Origin: Hyphomicrobiales bacterium
GTDB lineage: Bacteria; Pseudomonadota; Alphaproteobacteria; Rhizobiales; JACESI01
DNA length: 64,000 nt
Assembly: GCA_039989895.1 (NCBI GenBank)
Contig: JBDXGY010000006.1
Span: forward strand, 62,001-126,000
Reading direction: 5' to 3'
Shown: one piece after another, positions 19,486 through 29,199 of the stretch
Layout: each line of letters opens with the position of its first letter
Position numbering within the stretch: position 1 is the stretch's first letter
Position numbers and translations under genes: made by a program
The notes under the pieces: generated by a model
What the model was told of the DNA's origin: nothing
What the model saw: the letters and a program-made list of their open reading frames with translations, nothing else
Databases searched by the model: none

Positions 19486-21309
19486 TTAACGCCGGTCAAA
19501 AAGTTTTTCAATCTCATTTAATGAAAGAGTGATAAATGTTGGTCGTCCGTGATTACATTGTCCTGAATTAGGTGTTTTTTCCATTTCGCGCAAGAGGGCA
19601 TTCATTTCGTCTGCGTTAAGGCGACGGCCTGATCGCACTGACCCATGACAGGCCATGCGTGATGCGATGGCGTTTAGTTTGTCGCGGATCAGGGTTGTTT
19701 TGTCCCATTCTGCCAGCTCATCAGCCAGATCACGTATCAAAGCACCAGCGTCTACTTCGCCAAGAAGGGCAGGTGTTTCTCGAACAGCAATCGCTCCCGG
19801 TCCAAAGGCATCAACAATGAGGCCAACCTCTGCGAGTTCATCAACTCGCGCGCTGATATTGTTGACGTCTTCTTCTGGCAAATCAACGATATCGGGTATG
19901 AGCAGAATTTGTCGTGCGATGCCATTCTGGTCAAGGTTATTTTTCATTCGCTCATAAACAAGCCGTTCATGTGCGGCATGTTGATCGATCAGAACGAGAC
20001 CGTCATCGCTTTGGGCAACGATATAGTTTTCGTGAAGTTGAGCTCGCGCCGCACCTAGCGGGTGCTGGGTAAGGGTGAGATCATTTTCATTGATTGCCTC
20101 TGCGCGACCAGAAGGTGTTTCCATGCTATCGAATGCAGTTTGAGGCGCATCATTGAATCCATCGATGGGGCGTGATGGAGAGTCTTGTGCATCCCACTGT
20201 GCATTAATAGGACGCTCGGATGGATAGTCGTAACGAGGTGGGGGGGCATTTTGGCGTCGAAACGCATCAAGTACGGCTTCTGTACTGCTGCTATCTGGTC
20301 GCAGTCCAGCCCCAATGAGCGCTCGTTTGATTGCCCCCACCAGTAAGCCCCGCACAAGGCCTGGATCACGGAACCGAACATCGGTTTTAGCGGGGTGCAC
20401 ATTCACATCCACATGCGCGGGGTCGAGATCAATAAAAAGAGCGACCACAGGATAGCGCCCACGCGTTAGTGTATCGGAATACCCCCCGCGTAATGCAGAT
20501 AGGAGCAATGGATCACGCACAGGGCGGCCATTGATTGTGAGAAATTGATGAAGACTATTAGCGCGATCAAAGGTGGGAATACTAATAAAGCCAGAAAGCT
20601 GGACACCTTCGCGCTCCTCGCAGATGACAATTGAATTATCAATAAACTCTTGTCCTAAAATCTGTCTCAGGCGCTCTGCTTGTGCGGCGCTTAAGTCTTC
20701 ATCCTTTGCGGGTGGAAAATGTGTCTCCTTTCGGTCGCTACCGGCAAGGGTGACGCCGACATTGGGATTAGCGATTGCCATGCGGCGCACGACATCGGTT
20801 ACGGCATTTGCTTCTGCGCGGTCGGTTTTTAAAAATTTAAGCCGTGCTGGTACTGAAAAGAAGAGGTCTGATACTTCAACGCGCGTGCCTTTTGCCCATG
20901 CTGAGGGAGCAGGGCCATCTATCTCACCATCGGCTACATTGATTACAAAGCCGGTATCAGCATCTGATTGACGGGTGGCGATTGATAGCCGCGATACGGC
21001 TCCAATGGAGGGAAGCGCCTCACCGCGAAAACCGAGTGTGCGAATATCAAGCAGGTCATCTGTTAGTTTAGAGGTGCAGTGGCGTTCAACGGCAAGGCGA
21101 AGGTCCTCATCGCTCATGCCAGCGCCATCATCGCTGACACGGATCAGATTTTTGCCACCGCCAGCGGTCACCACTTCGATATTTTGAGCGCCCGCATCAA
21201 TAGCATTTTCAACAAGCTCTTTCACGACGCTAGCGGGGCGCTCAATCACTTCACCGGCAGCGATCCGGTTGATCATGGCATTGTCTAATCGTTGTACAGC
21301 GTTTGTCAT
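19486..21309 (-). CDS. mutL: DNA mismatch repair protein MutL
   Basis: 607-residue mismatch repair ATPase. The GHKL ATP-binding motifs are plain: NRIAAGEVIERPASVVKELVENAIDAG, DDGAGM and RGEALPSIGAVS. The C-terminal domain carries DQHAAHERLVYE, matching the DQHA(X)2E(X)4E endonuclease motif, so this MutL should nick DNA itself, as expected for bacteria without MutH. The open frame extends to 21348, but the ATG at 21309 (MTNAVQRL...) gives the normal N terminus and is preceded by GCGGAA. Downstream is DUF2093. Confidence 0.96.
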   Translation of the reverse strand: MTNAVQRLDNAMINRIAAGEVIERPASVVKELVENAIDAGAQNIEVVTAGGGKNLIRVSDDGAGMSDEDLRLAVERHCTSKLTDDLLDIRTLGFRGEALPSIGAVSRLSIATRQSDADTGFVINVADGEIDGPAPSAWAKGTRVEVSDLFFSVPARLKFLKTDRAEANAVTDVVRRMAIANPNVGVTLAGSDRKETHFPPAKDEDLSAAQAERLRQILGQEFIDNSIVICEEREGVQLSGFISIPTFDRANSLHQFLTINGRPVRDPLLLSALRGGYSDTLTRGRYPVVALFIDLDPAHVDVNVHPAKTDVRFRDPGLVRGLLVGAIKRALIGAGLRPDSSSTEAVLDAFRRQNAPPPRYDYPSERPINAQWDAQDSPSRPIDGFNDAPQTAFDSMETPSGRAEAINENDLTLTQHPLGAARAQLHENYIVAQSDDGLVLIDQHAAHERLVYERMKNNLDQNGIARQILLIPDIVDLPEEDVNNISARVDELAEVGLIVDAFGPGAIAVRETPALLGEVDAGALIRDLADELAEWDKTTLIRDKLNAIASRMACHGSVRSGRRLNADEMNALLREMEKTPNSGQCNHGRPTFITLSLNEIEKLFDRR

Positions 21310-21474
21310 TATGTTCCGCTTTTTAACAAATCGTGCTTGAGGCGCCATAAAGTTGACATCCCGCAGCCCAATTCGTTGCGCACGAACACCATAAGATTGC
21401 CCGTGCGTATGAATCTCTTCGTATGCATTTAATTTACCAGCTTGGCAGGGATAACAAAACTAATGAGGAAACTT

Positions 21475-21720
21475 ATGACCAAATATGTATCAATTTTTAC
21501 CAAATTGGGTGTGATTACTGTTCTAGCTGTATCAGTGAGCGCTTGTAATTTGACACGCACAGAGAGAACAGTCGCAAAAGGCGGCGCGATTGGTGCTGCT
21601 ACGGGTACTGGCGTTGCAATCCTAGCTGGTGGCCCATTAGCAGCGGGCGCACTCATCGGTGGTGCGGCAGGCGCGACATCCGGTGCTATATTTGAGCAAA
21701 ACAAAAAGCGTCGTCGCTAA
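21475..21720 (+). CDS. Small glycine-zipper lipoprotein
   Basis: 81 residues. A lipoprotein signal (LGVITVLAVSVSAC) is followed by a glycine-zipper stretch (GGAIGAATGTGVAILAGGPLAAGALIGGAAGA) and a short basic end (KKRRR). Such proteins are outer-membrane- or periplasm-linked; no specific role is known. ATG at 21475 is chosen because GAGGAA lies 6-7 bases upstream; an in-frame TTG at 21442 is less likely. It is monocistronic, divergent from mutL and convergent with purD (15-base gap). Confidence 0.75.
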   Translation: MTKYVSIFTKLGVITVLAVSVSACNLTRTERTVAKGGAIGAATGTGVAILAGGPLAAGALIGGAAGATSGAIFEQNKKRRR

Positions 21721-21735
21721 TGAAATCAAAGCCCA

Positions 21736-22998
21736 TCAATCAATAGCACGCCAGCCGATGTCACGTCGGCAAAAGCCATTTGGCCAGTCGATTTTATCAA
21801 CGGCCTTATAGGCACGCCGTTGCGCTTCTTTGACACTCGTGCCCATGGCTGTAACGTTTAAAACCCGTCCACCTGTGGCAACAAGCTCGCCGTTTTTCAT
21901 GGCGGTTCCGGCATGAAATATTTCTACGTTCTCTGCATCTTGCGCATTTTGAAGATCAATCGGTGTATTTTTATCATAAGAGCCGGGATAGCCTTTGGAG
22001 GCGAGCACAACACTAAGTGCGGTTTCATCAAACCAACGCGCTGTGACTTTATCCAAAAGACCGTCAACGGTTGCATTGAGCAGCGTTAAAATATCGTCCT
22101 TTAATCGCATCATTAAAACCTGACATTCTGGATCGCCAAACCGGCAATTATGTTCGATCAGTTTGGGGCCATCTTCTGTAATCATTAAACCGGCGAACAA
22201 AACTCCTTTATAGGGATGCCCCATATCGCTCATTGCGCGTACGGTTGGCTCGATGATTTTGGTCATTACCTCATCATTCATGGCCTCAGACATTACCGGG
22301 GCAGGCGAATAAGCTCCCATGCCGCCAGTGTTTAAGCCGACATCACCGTCACCCACCCGCTTATGGTCTTGCGCACTGGCAAGCGCTAGCGTGTTTTGTC
22401 CATCACACAGGGCAAAGAAACTAGCCTCTTCGCCTTCCATAAATTCTTCAACCACAACCTCATGACCGGCTTCGCCAAAGCTGCCGCCAAAACAATCATC
22501 AATGGCATGAAGCGCCTCATCCAGTGTCATAGCCATGATGACACCCTTACCGGCGGCAAGGCCATCGGCCTTCACGACGATTGGCGCGCCTTGTTCCCTA
22601 ATATAGTTTTTGGCAGTTTCAGGGTCTTTAAACCGGCCATAGGCAGCTGTGGGAATATTGTAGTTTGCGCATATATCTTTGGTGAAGCCTTTTGACCCTT
22701 CAAGTTGAGCCGCAAGTTTTGTCGGGCCAAAAGCGCGGATGCCTGCTGCATTCAAATCATCAACAATGCCAACAACAAGCGGCGCTTCAGGGCCAACAAC
22801 AACCAGATCAATCGCATTATGCTTGCAAAAAGCAATTACGGCAGCGTGGTCGGCCATATTGAGTTCTATAATTGTTGCACATTCGGCAATACCAGCATTG
22901 CCAGGCGCGGCATAAAGCGTTTCGATCTGAGCTGAGTTTGATATAGCCCAAGCGAGGGCATGTTCGCGGCCACCAGAGCCGAGGAGGAGAACATTCAT
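21736..22998 (-). CDS. purD: Phosphoribosylamine-glycine ligase PurD
   Basis: 420-residue ATP-grasp enzyme that joins 5-phosphoribosylamine and glycine in purine synthesis. Family features are [19 protein letters not shown] at the N terminus, the ATP-grasp segments [16 protein letters not shown] and [19 protein letters not shown], and [27 protein letters not shown]. Full length. It is transcribed leftwards and is divergent from ubiA with a 166-base intergenic region. The gene stands alone rather than in a pur operon. Confidence 0.96.
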   Translation of the reverse strand: MNVLLLGSGGREHALAWAISNSAQIETLYAAPGNAGIAECATIIELNMADHAAVIAFCKHNAIDLVVVGPEAPLVVGIVDDLNAAGIRAFGPTKLAAQLEGSKGFTKDICANYNIPTAAYGRFKDPETAKNYIREQGAPIVVKADGLAAGKGVIMAMTLDEALHAIDDCFGGSFGEAGHEVVVEEFMEGEEASFFALCDGQNTLALASAQDHKRVGDGDVGLNTGGMGAYSPAPVMSEAMNDEVMTKIIEPTVRAMSDMGHPYKGVLFAGLMITEDGPKLIEHNCRFGDPECQVLMMRLKDDILTLLNATVDGLLDKVTARWFDETALSVVLASKGYPGSYDKNTPIDLQNAQDAENVEIFHAGTAMKNGELVATGGRVLNVTAMGTSVKEAQRRAYKAVDKIDWPNGFCRRDIGWRAID

Positions 22999-23164
22999 GG
23001 ATTTACTTCTTTATCAAAAGGGTCGCTTATCGCTACCATGGCACTTTAGGTGCTGCCAATGCAGATCAATGGGTTACTAAGAGTTTTCGGAGATTTGTGA
23101 TTGGATCAAACGCGCACAAAGGCTTAAAGAGTGATTTTAGCCGGTTCTGATTAGGTATTTATGA

Positions 23165-24094
23165 ATGAAAGATAATGGAGACAATCGTGTCAGGGATGCA
23201 GTAAAAGGGCATTGGGTCGACACCTTGTTGCCAGATTCTGCGCGGCCCTTTGGGCAGCTTGCTCGCTTTGATCGTCCCATTGGATGGTGGCTGTTGCTCT
23301 TGCCATGCTGGTGGTCCACAGCCTTGGCGGCTGTTGCATCGGGTGATGGAAGCTTGAACCTGAAACATATTTTATTGTTTGTTATTGGTGCTGTGGTCAT
23401 GCGAGGGGCAGGGTGCACCTATAATGATATTGTTGATCGCGATATTGATAAGGCTGTTGTCCGCACAGCCTCACGCCCTATCGCTAGTGGTCGGGTCAGC
23501 ATATCAAAGGCTATTATATTCGTTGTATTTTTGAGTCTAATCGGGCTTTTCGTCTTGTTGCAATTTAATGCATTCGCGATTTTTCTTGGTTTTGGATCGC
23601 TTGCTTTCGTTGCCATCTATCCCTTTATGAAACGCATCACAAATTGGCCACAGGTGGCGCTTGGATTTGCTTTTTCATGGGGTGCGCTGATGGGCTGGGC
23701 AGCTCATTTTGGCGAAATAAGTGCGGCCCCTCTCGTACTTTATCTAGGTGCGATTTTATGGACTGTGGGGTATGATACAATCTATGCCCACCAAGACCGC
23801 GAAGACGATGTTTTAGCTGGCGTTAAATCAACAGCACGACTATTCGGTGACAATACCAAGCCTTGGTTATTTGCTTTTTACTCTGGTGCAACGGCACTGT
23901 TTGGTTTGAGTTTTTTCTTAAGCGATGCTGGTATTTTGTCTTATGCGGGCCTTGCAATTGGCGCAGGGCATATGGTCTATCAAGTCGCTAAACTAGACAT
24001 TAATAACACAGACGAATGCCTGATGATGTTCCGCTCAAACCGTGATTACGGCTTGATTTTATTTGCCGGATTAACGCTGGATGTCTTTTTCTAA
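23165..24094 (+). CDS. ubiA: 4-hydroxybenzoate polyprenyltransferase UbiA
   Basis: 309-residue polytopic membrane enzyme that prenylates 4-hydroxybenzoate in ubiquinone synthesis. The two Mg2+-diphosphate motifs are present: NDIVDRDID at 87-95 and DTIYAHQDREDD in the middle, separated by helices. About eight transmembrane helices are expected. Two ATGs lie 4 bases apart in different frames; the one at 23165 is in frame. It is convergent with the DUF6101 gene, 21 bases away. Confidence 0.94.
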   Translation: MKDNGDNRVRDAVKGHWVDTLLPDSARPFGQLARFDRPIGWWLLLLPCWWSTALAAVASGDGSLNLKHILLFVIGAVVMRGAGCTYNDIVDRDIDKAVVRTASRPIASGRVSISKAIIFVVFLSLIGLFVLLQFNAFAIFLGFGSLAFVAIYPFMKRITNWPQVALGFAFSWGALMGWAAHFGEISAAPLVLYLGAILWTVGYDTIYAHQDREDDVLAGVKSTARLFGDNTKPWLFAFYSGATALFGLSFFLSDAGILSYAGLAIGAGHMVYQVAKLDINNTDECLMMFRSNRDYGLILFAGLTLDVFF

Positions 24095-24115
24095 AGCTAT
24101 TTAGATCCAAGACTT

Positions 24116-24706
24116 TTATGTGCGCGCGATAATTTCACGCCCAGCAATACGGTTGGACGCATCAACGCGACCAGCTTTGCGCTTTGTTAAAAACCGTGGT
24201 CGGCGTGATCTAAAGAAGACACTTGGGCGGCGGGCCTTCGCATCTTTAACATCCAATGAGCCAAGACGGTTTGATACCATCTGCTCAACACCATCTGGTT
24301 CAATTAAGATAAGAGCGAGATTGAAGCGTCGCCCCCACATTTGCCAGTCTGCGGCCAATTCATCCATATTATTGGACCGGGCCAATGGCATATTTAATGA
24401 CGCATCAGAATGTAACAATATAAGCTCTGCAACAATTTGGTCGTCATCTGAAAGGCTAAGCTTGGCAGCGACACCACGATAAGAGGATGCTTTGCAAGCA
24501 ACACGTGTGGTCAGACCGCAGTTAAGTTTCCCTTCAACAACGATACCATCGCTGATTTCAAACTCTGTCTCACCAACAAGCGCGGACCCTTTAACCTGTG
24601 TACGCATCACTTGATGCTGCTTAGCAGGGTTCAGTCTAAAATTTTCTTGCGGGCTTATAATCCAGTCATTCTGGACCGTGGCTCCCGCCATCTCTGTTTG
24701 ACGCAT
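24116..24706 (-). CDS. DUF6101-like protein
   Basis: 196-residue soluble protein, here attributed to DUF6101 mainly because of length and position next to ubiA, an arrangement I remember from rhizobia; the motif evidence is weaker. It has a block with WQMWGRRFNLALILIEPDG in the middle and a strongly basic C terminus (RRPSVFFRSRRPRFLTKRKAG). No signal peptide or membrane helix. Function unknown. It is transcribed from the 299-base region shared with the cupin gene. Confidence 0.65.
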   Translation of the reverse strand: MRQTEMAGATVQNDWIISPQENFRLNPAKQHQVMRTQVKGSALVGETEFEISDGIVVEGKLNCGLTTRVACKASSYRGVAAKLSLSDDDQIVAELILLHSDASLNMPLARSNNMDELAADWQMWGRRFNLALILIEPDGVEQMVSNRLGSLDVKDAKARRPSVFFRSRRPRFLTKRKAGRVDASNRIAGREIIART

Positions 24707-25005
24707 TGTATTTCCCCATGGATCTGTTTTTTTGATCCTTTGAGAGTGAACTTACACGTCACGCATCCAGATAGGTTTAAAGAGATTGGTTAAGGAAATA
24801 TAGCTTGATTCCAAGGTTATCGGTTAGTGAATCCGATGTTTAGGATTTGGTATTCATATTTACAGGTCAGTTTAATTTTGTGCCGCATTTGTTTACTTTG
24901 TTTTGAATAAACAAGGATTCAAATTTTATTTTAGAGTATAGTTAGATAGCAAATTATATTGTCATTTAACTAGAGTAATATGAGTAAATCTAAAGGGCAT
25001 ATGAA
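24707..25005. other. AT-rich divergent intergenic region before the polysaccharide locus
   Basis: About 300 bases separate the leftward DUF6101 gene from the rightward cupin gene. The half next to the cupin is strongly AT-rich. It holds short inverted repeats (GGATC...GATCC near 24719-24737; GTTTA...TAAAC near 24890-24911), none followed by a good terminator T-run. AAAGGG at 24992-24997 is the ribosome-binding site for the ATG at 25006. Promoters for both genes must lie here, but I cannot place boxes with confidence. Confidence 0.5.
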
Positions 25006-25944
25006 ATGAGTGATCGGTTTTTACCTGGCTTTGAAGCGAAACATAAAAAGTTATATGATAAGAATACAATTCTTCTTAATCATAGACTTGCTGATTCAGG
25101 CTTGTTCACGGAAGAAGCTATTGGCAAGCTTATAGAGCGCTGCAACAAAGAAGATTATATTGTTGCAACAATGGGCTACGATAAAGAAGTCAAAGAATGG
25201 CGTAACGGCGAAATAGGCGATCTATCCGGCCTAGAGGTGATTGAGGCTATACGTAAAGGCCGTATGTGGATGAATATTCACCGCATCATGGACCGCGACC
25301 CTCAATATCAAGTTGTTCTAGATAAGATATTCGGCGAGCTTATTGACTATATGCCAGCGTTTAAGACGTTTAAACGTAATATGACGCTTCTGATCTCTTC
25401 GCCAAAAATCCAAGTTTATTACCACGCGGATATTCAAGGCCAGAGTCTGTGGCAGATTTCAGGTAAAAAACGTGTTTATGTTTATCCCGCGACAGATGCT
25501 TTCATCTCAGACGATTCAATAGAAAAAGTGTTGTTGCGTGAGACGGAAGAAGAAGTGCCTTATGAAACATGGTTTGATGATTATGCCGAGGTTTATGACC
25601 TTGAGCCAGGTCAGATGGTCCATTGGCCGCTTTATGCTCCGCACCGAGTGGAGAATCAGGACTGTTTGAATATCTCTGTGACAACGGAGCACTGGACACG
25701 TGAAATCTGGAACTCATATGTTGTCAACTATGGCAACGGTGTAATGCGCCGCACATTAGGTTTGCAAAATTTCTCGCAAAGGCCTGAAGGTTTCCACGTT
25801 TATCCAAAGGCAGCAGCGTGTCTTCTATGGAAAAAAATAAAAATAGCCAAGGCGCGTGAATTCAAACACACAATCGACTTCCGCGTGGATCCAAGAGCGG
25901 ATCAAGGCCTAGTTGATATAGACCCTTACGAAATAGCAGCCTAA
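25006..25944 (+). CDS. JmjC-like cupin protein, putative Fe(II)/2-oxoglutarate oxygenase
   Basis: 312 residues. The middle contains a plausible cupin facial triad: H140-A-D142 (YYHADIQGQSLWQISGKK) and H213 (WPLYAPHRVEN), spaced as in cupin_8/JmjC-like hydroxylases. No signal peptide, so cytoplasmic. These families hydroxylate proteins or small molecules; bacterial members also occur in polysaccharide and natural-product loci. Here it faces the GNAT-GH5-GT26-Wzz run of a Wzx/Wzy locus across a shared terminator, suggesting a link to a surface sugar or to a locus protein. Substrate unknown; the oxygenase call rests on the triad only. Confidence 0.65.
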   Translation: MSDRFLPGFEAKHKKLYDKNTILLNHRLADSGLFTEEAIGKLIERCNKEDYIVATMGYDKEVKEWRNGEIGDLSGLEVIEAIRKGRMWMNIHRIMDRDPQYQVVLDKIFGELIDYMPAFKTFKRNMTLLISSPKIQVYYHADIQGQSLWQISGKKRVYVYPATDAFISDDSIEKVLLRETEEEVPYETWFDDYAEVYDLEPGQMVHWPLYAPHRVENQDCLNISVTTEHWTREIWNSYVVNYGNGVMRRTLGLQNFSQRPEGFHVYPKAAACLLWKKIKIAKAREFKHTIDFRVDPRADQGLVDIDPYEIAA

Positions 25945-25979
25945 AGCTCTAGAGCGTATAAGAGAGCGATTAAAAAAAG

Positions 25980-26017
25980 ACTGTCACCTAATGAACGTTG
26001 GGTGACAGTTTTTTTAT
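25980..26017. terminator. Bidirectional intrinsic terminator
   Basis: A 9-bp perfect stem, ACTGTCACC (25980-25988) with GGTGACAGT (26001-26009), is followed on the + strand by a T-run and preceded by an A-run, so it works on both strands. It ends the cupin transcript and the leftward Wzz-GT26-GH5-GNAT transcript. The final codons and the stop of the leftward gene (stop at 25988-25990) are inside the hairpin. Confidence 0.88.
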
Positions 26018-27118
26018 GAGCTTTTTGATAAAGGCATTATCACGATAAATATAAGCCGCAAGCAGGCCTTTGATGCCGTTTGTTAAAATCATATTGTAGA
26101 GCGGGACGTAGGTTGCGCCAAAAGACTCTTTATAGTCTTCATCACCGATTGAGAAATCAAAGAACTGGATATTTTGCTCTTTGCGAGTGCGCATCATGTC
26201 CATGATAGATTGAAGCCCAGGCGAATATTTTCTGTATATTTCATTCGATGAATAGGCGCCTAAAAGCATGATATGGCGTCCTTCATCATAAAGGCCGAAT
26301 TCTGCGGTAATCAATTGACCATTGGCTTCACCAACATAGGTGACGGCCTTACCACTTTTTGCCTGATTGATGGCGACATCAAGATAGAAGTCGAAATAAG
26401 CAGGCTTGCTTAAAAGGTCATCCGGATAGCGTTTGCCGCGTTCATCACGTAGAAAAACAAACGCCTGTTTGATTTCTTCCGCATCAGTGAGAGCCTTGAA
26501 TGTCAGTTCGCCAATCTCTTTGTCGAAATTACGCCGCTTACGGGCCAAACCTTTGCGGCTTGACTTAGATAATGTGTCGCGCTGCCATTCTTCAAAAGGT
26601 GCCACCATTTCCATCTCAAAGGCAGAGTTCTGGTTAGCAGAGCGCGACATGCCACTTAGGAGCTTTGAAATATCAAAGCTTTCAGGCCGTTGTTTGCGAA
26701 AAAGTAGAATGTCAAAAGGAGTGAGCGCCTGTTTTAATTGTGCGTCAAATCCTTCTTGATTTTCTAATTGAACAAGGACATCCGGCAAAGCGATAATGGT
26801 GTTGTAATCGGTGATTCCAAGGTCTGCCGGTTGCATGATTTTGGTGCCAAATTTAGTTTGACGCACAAATGGCAGGATCATTAACAATTGCCCCGTTTTT
26901 GTATCGCTAACTGTGACAATGACAGCTTCTGCGTTCAAAGCATCGGGTAAGGTGCGATACAAACAGTCTAACCAAAACGGGCTTTGAAAAATGGTCGCAT
27001 TCGATTGTTTGAATAACTCTTTATAATCATCAGACATAAAATCGAACTGACTGACAACACGAATTTCAGGCGCCAAAGTATGTGGTTTTTTTGAGTGAGA
27101 TGGTGAGGTCATTGTCAC
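25988..27118 (-). CDS. CelD/BioF2-like GNAT family acyltransferase
   Basis: 376-residue protein of the Acetyltransf_6/CelD type, a GNAT fold related to FemAB. Supporting segments are IFQSPFWLDCLYRTLP near the N terminus, the basic KSSRKGLARKRRNFDKE in the middle, and the GNAT-like C-terminal half ending in YKESFGATYVPLYNMIL. Cytoplasmic. Members in exopolysaccharide and cellulose loci are thought to acylate sugars or precursors, but the reaction is mostly unproven. The start overlaps the stop of the upstream GH5 gene by 4 bases, so the two are co-translated. Its last codons form part of a terminator. Confidence 0.75.
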   Translation of the reverse strand: MTMTSPSHSKKPHTLAPEIRVVSQFDFMSDDYKELFKQSNATIFQSPFWLDCLYRTLPDALNAEAVIVTVSDTKTGQLLMILPFVRQTKFGTKIMQPADLGITDYNTIIALPDVLVQLENQEGFDAQLKQALTPFDILLFRKQRPESFDISKLLSGMSRSANQNSAFEMEMVAPFEEWQRDTLSKSSRKGLARKRRNFDKEIGELTFKALTDAEEIKQAFVFLRDERGKRYPDDLLSKPAYFDFYLDVAINQAKSGKAVTYVGEANGQLITAEFGLYDEGRHIMLLGAYSSNEIYRKYSPGLQSIMDMMRTRKEQNIQFFDFSIGDEDYKESFGATYVPLYNMILTNGIKGLLAAYIYRDNAFIKKLIKKLSPNVH

Positions 27119-28293
27119 GGGCTCTCCCTTAAAAACATTTTCAAAATGGCTTGGTCGGGTCTTTGGGTCACAGGGTCAACAAACCCAAAACCATCGGAAT
27201 AGTCCCAATGTGTCCATGCCATGCAATGTTCTTCTGCGCGCTCGACAATGGTTTTTAACCATAAAAGGCGAGAAATTCTAGGGGCGTGGTGAGATAGAAC
27301 ACCGAATTCATTTATGATGATGGGGCGGTTGTGTTTATCTGACCATTGCTGCAATCTATCAAAAATGCTGTCGATATCTTCGAATCCCCAAGGTTTAAAA
27401 AGCTGTTCTTTAAGCTTGTTAGCGGCAGCAACTTGGCCGGTGGCGATCAACTCACCATAAAGGGCTTGCGTGCTTGGATTGTTAAAATCCATCGGAAAAC
27501 TTAGCTTTTTGTATTGGCGTATTGGTTCATTTTCTGGAAGCCATGGGGCCCCTTGATGCGTGAAGATGAAGGGGTCATAAAAATGAATGGCGTAGAGAGT
27601 ATTGGGATCATCGACTGGCGTGATCGGAAACAGGGCCTCATGGCGTTGCGGGCCTGAGGGGCTAAGCACGATTGTATGGTGAGGCAATAATTCACGGATA
27701 TGCTTTGCAAGGAGTGCGCTGTGTTTTTGCCAAGTGCGCGCATCGGTATCTGGTTCATTCAAAATTTCGACCAACACGTCTTGTGGTTTGAATTGAGCAA
27801 GATGCACAGACAGTGCTTTCCATATTCTCATCAACCTGTCCAATGTGGCGTCAGGTGCTATTCGATAGGCATCATTGAATTCTTTGCTTGGATGAATATC
27901 TATGGACACGAGATAGCCGATATCGACCAACTCTTTGGTGTAAGCGCTCATATTGTTCATATATGCCTGCGCTTCAGGAGAGCCCAAGTCATTACCCATA
28001 AAAGCAGGGCTGAAAACGGGTAAACGAATATGGCTTAAACCACGCTTCCTCAAATCAATCAGCGTTGCTTTGACTAGCTGATTGCGCTGATTAGAAGCAT
28101 CCCAATTGGGTAGATTGAAGCCACGTGCCACGCGCTCAAGTAGGTCAGGGTTTGGAAAATCTATATAGCGCTCTTTAAGAGGGCATTGATTGGCGCTATC
28201 GGTTGGGCTTGCTTTGGCTGAGATACCAAAAAGAACGAAACACACCATCAAAAATATAGCTGTAATGGTTTCTGTTCTCATTGCATAGCTCAA
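27115..28293 (-). CDS. Glycoside hydrolase family 5 (cellulase-like) protein
   Basis: 392 residues with an N-terminal signal sequence (TAIFLMVCFVLFGISAKA), so periplasmic or secreted. The (beta/alpha)8 family 5 markers are present: acid/base Glu E180 in VEILNEPD, nucleophile Glu E329 in IIINEFG, with SHIRLPVF earlier and WTHWDYSDGFG after. In a Wzx/Wzy locus a secreted endoglycanase usually trims or releases the polysaccharide, or clears stalled chains. No cellulose synthase gene is in the window, so true cellulose is not the expected substrate. It overlaps the flanking genes by 4 bases on each side, which ties it to the locus. Confidence 0.85.
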   Translation of the reverse strand: MSYAMRTETITAIFLMVCFVLFGISAKASPTDSANQCPLKERYIDFPNPDLLERVARGFNLPNWDASNQRNQLVKATLIDLRKRGLSHIRLPVFSPAFMGNDLGSPEAQAYMNNMSAYTKELVDIGYLVSIDIHPSKEFNDAYRIAPDATLDRLMRIWKALSVHLAQFKPQDVLVEILNEPDTDARTWQKHSALLAKHIRELLPHHTIVLSPSGPQRHEALFPITPVDDPNTLYAIHFYDPFIFTHQGAPWLPENEPIRQYKKLSFPMDFNNPSTQALYGELIATGQVAAANKLKEQLFKPWGFEDIDSIFDRLQQWSDKHNRPIIINEFGVLSHHAPRISRLLWLKTIVERAEEHCMAWTHWDYSDGFGFVDPVTQRPDQAILKMFLRESP

Positions 28294-29093
28294 GAGCGGG
28301 TCAAAAGTAGCTTTAAAGCCTTGGGGTTCGTCAGAGCATATCTAATTCCCAGACGCTTAGGTTCAAGTATGGCACGATAAGCCCATTCAAGTCCCAAAGA
28401 TTGCATCAGATTTGGTGCACGTGAACGTCGTAATGATAAGAAATCAAACAGACCTCCAGATGTTTTAATAACACCCACATTGGTCAAAGAATCTATGTTG
28501 CGAGAGATAAAATACTGCTCACGGGGAACCCCCATGCTAACCCACAATATATCGGGTTTTAATTCGTTAATATGAGCAATAATATCCGGCTCTTCGTCAT
28601 GTGAAAAATATCCATTGCGCCGACCAACGATATTCAGATTTGGGTACATCCGTTTGACATTATCAAAGGTGGCTGCGTTCGCATTTTCATCGGCACCAAG
28701 CAGAAAGAAGCTGACATTATTTTCTGAAGCAAGCTTGGCTACATCGTGAAATAAATCGGTGGTTGCCACACGTTCAGGAAGTGAAGTGCCTGGTAAGATT
28801 TTTGAGGCAAATACCATCGGCATACCGTCTGGTGATATCTGATCTGCTTTAGCAAATTCTGCTTCTAAATCAGCATTATCATAACACATGGCCATGACTT
28901 GACCATTAGAAGATGTTGAATAAAAGGGGAGCTTGCCAGACTTACGATGTTCTTTTGCGAATTCAATAAAACCATTAGCTGTTTGCTGACGTGAAGCAAC
29001 TGTAATTGCCATGCCGCCAAGCATACGGATCGGCCAGTTGATCATATCATCTTCAGTCGGTTTACTCATTTTCAAGCTATGATTATGTGCCAT
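28290..29093 (-). CDS. WecG/TagA/CpsF family glycosyltransferase (GT26)
   Basis: 267 residues. The GT26 signature PDGMPMVFASKI is at about 90-105, with FFLLGADENANAATFDNVKRMYPNLNIVGRRNGYF and ILWVSMGVPREQ following, all typical. The family transfers ManNAc(A) or related residues to a polyprenyl-diphosphate-linked sugar, normally the second sugar of a repeat unit. A GT26 enzyme needs a primed carrier, yet no priming transferase is in the window. ATG at 29093 is taken as the start; an internal ATG at 29069 is possible. It overlaps the GH5 gene. Confidence 0.9.
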   Translation of the reverse strand: MAHNHSLKMSKPTEDDMINWPIRMLGGMAITVASRQQTANGFIEFAKEHRKSGKLPFYSTSSNGQVMAMCYDNADLEAEFAKADQISPDGMPMVFASKILPGTSLPERVATTDLFHDVAKLASENNVSFFLLGADENANAATFDNVKRMYPNLNIVGRRNGYFSHDEEPDIIAHINELKPDILWVSMGVPREQYFISRNIDSLTNVGVIKTSGGLFDFLSLRRSRAPNLMQSLGLEWAYRAILEPKRLGIRYALTNPKALKLLLTRS

Positions 29094-29199
29094 CTGTCGT
29101 TCGCCCAGATTTAATTGGATGAGTTTAAGATAAACTCTTACGGAGTCAGATGTAAAATCATCTCGTTAGTCATAGTAAATACAAAATTACAAAAACTTA

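Noticed and set aside
27115-28293. The GH5 gene as part of a bacterial cellulose synthesis operon
   Set aside because: No cellulose synthase (BcsA/BcsB) genes are present; the neighbours are Wzx/Wzy-type genes.
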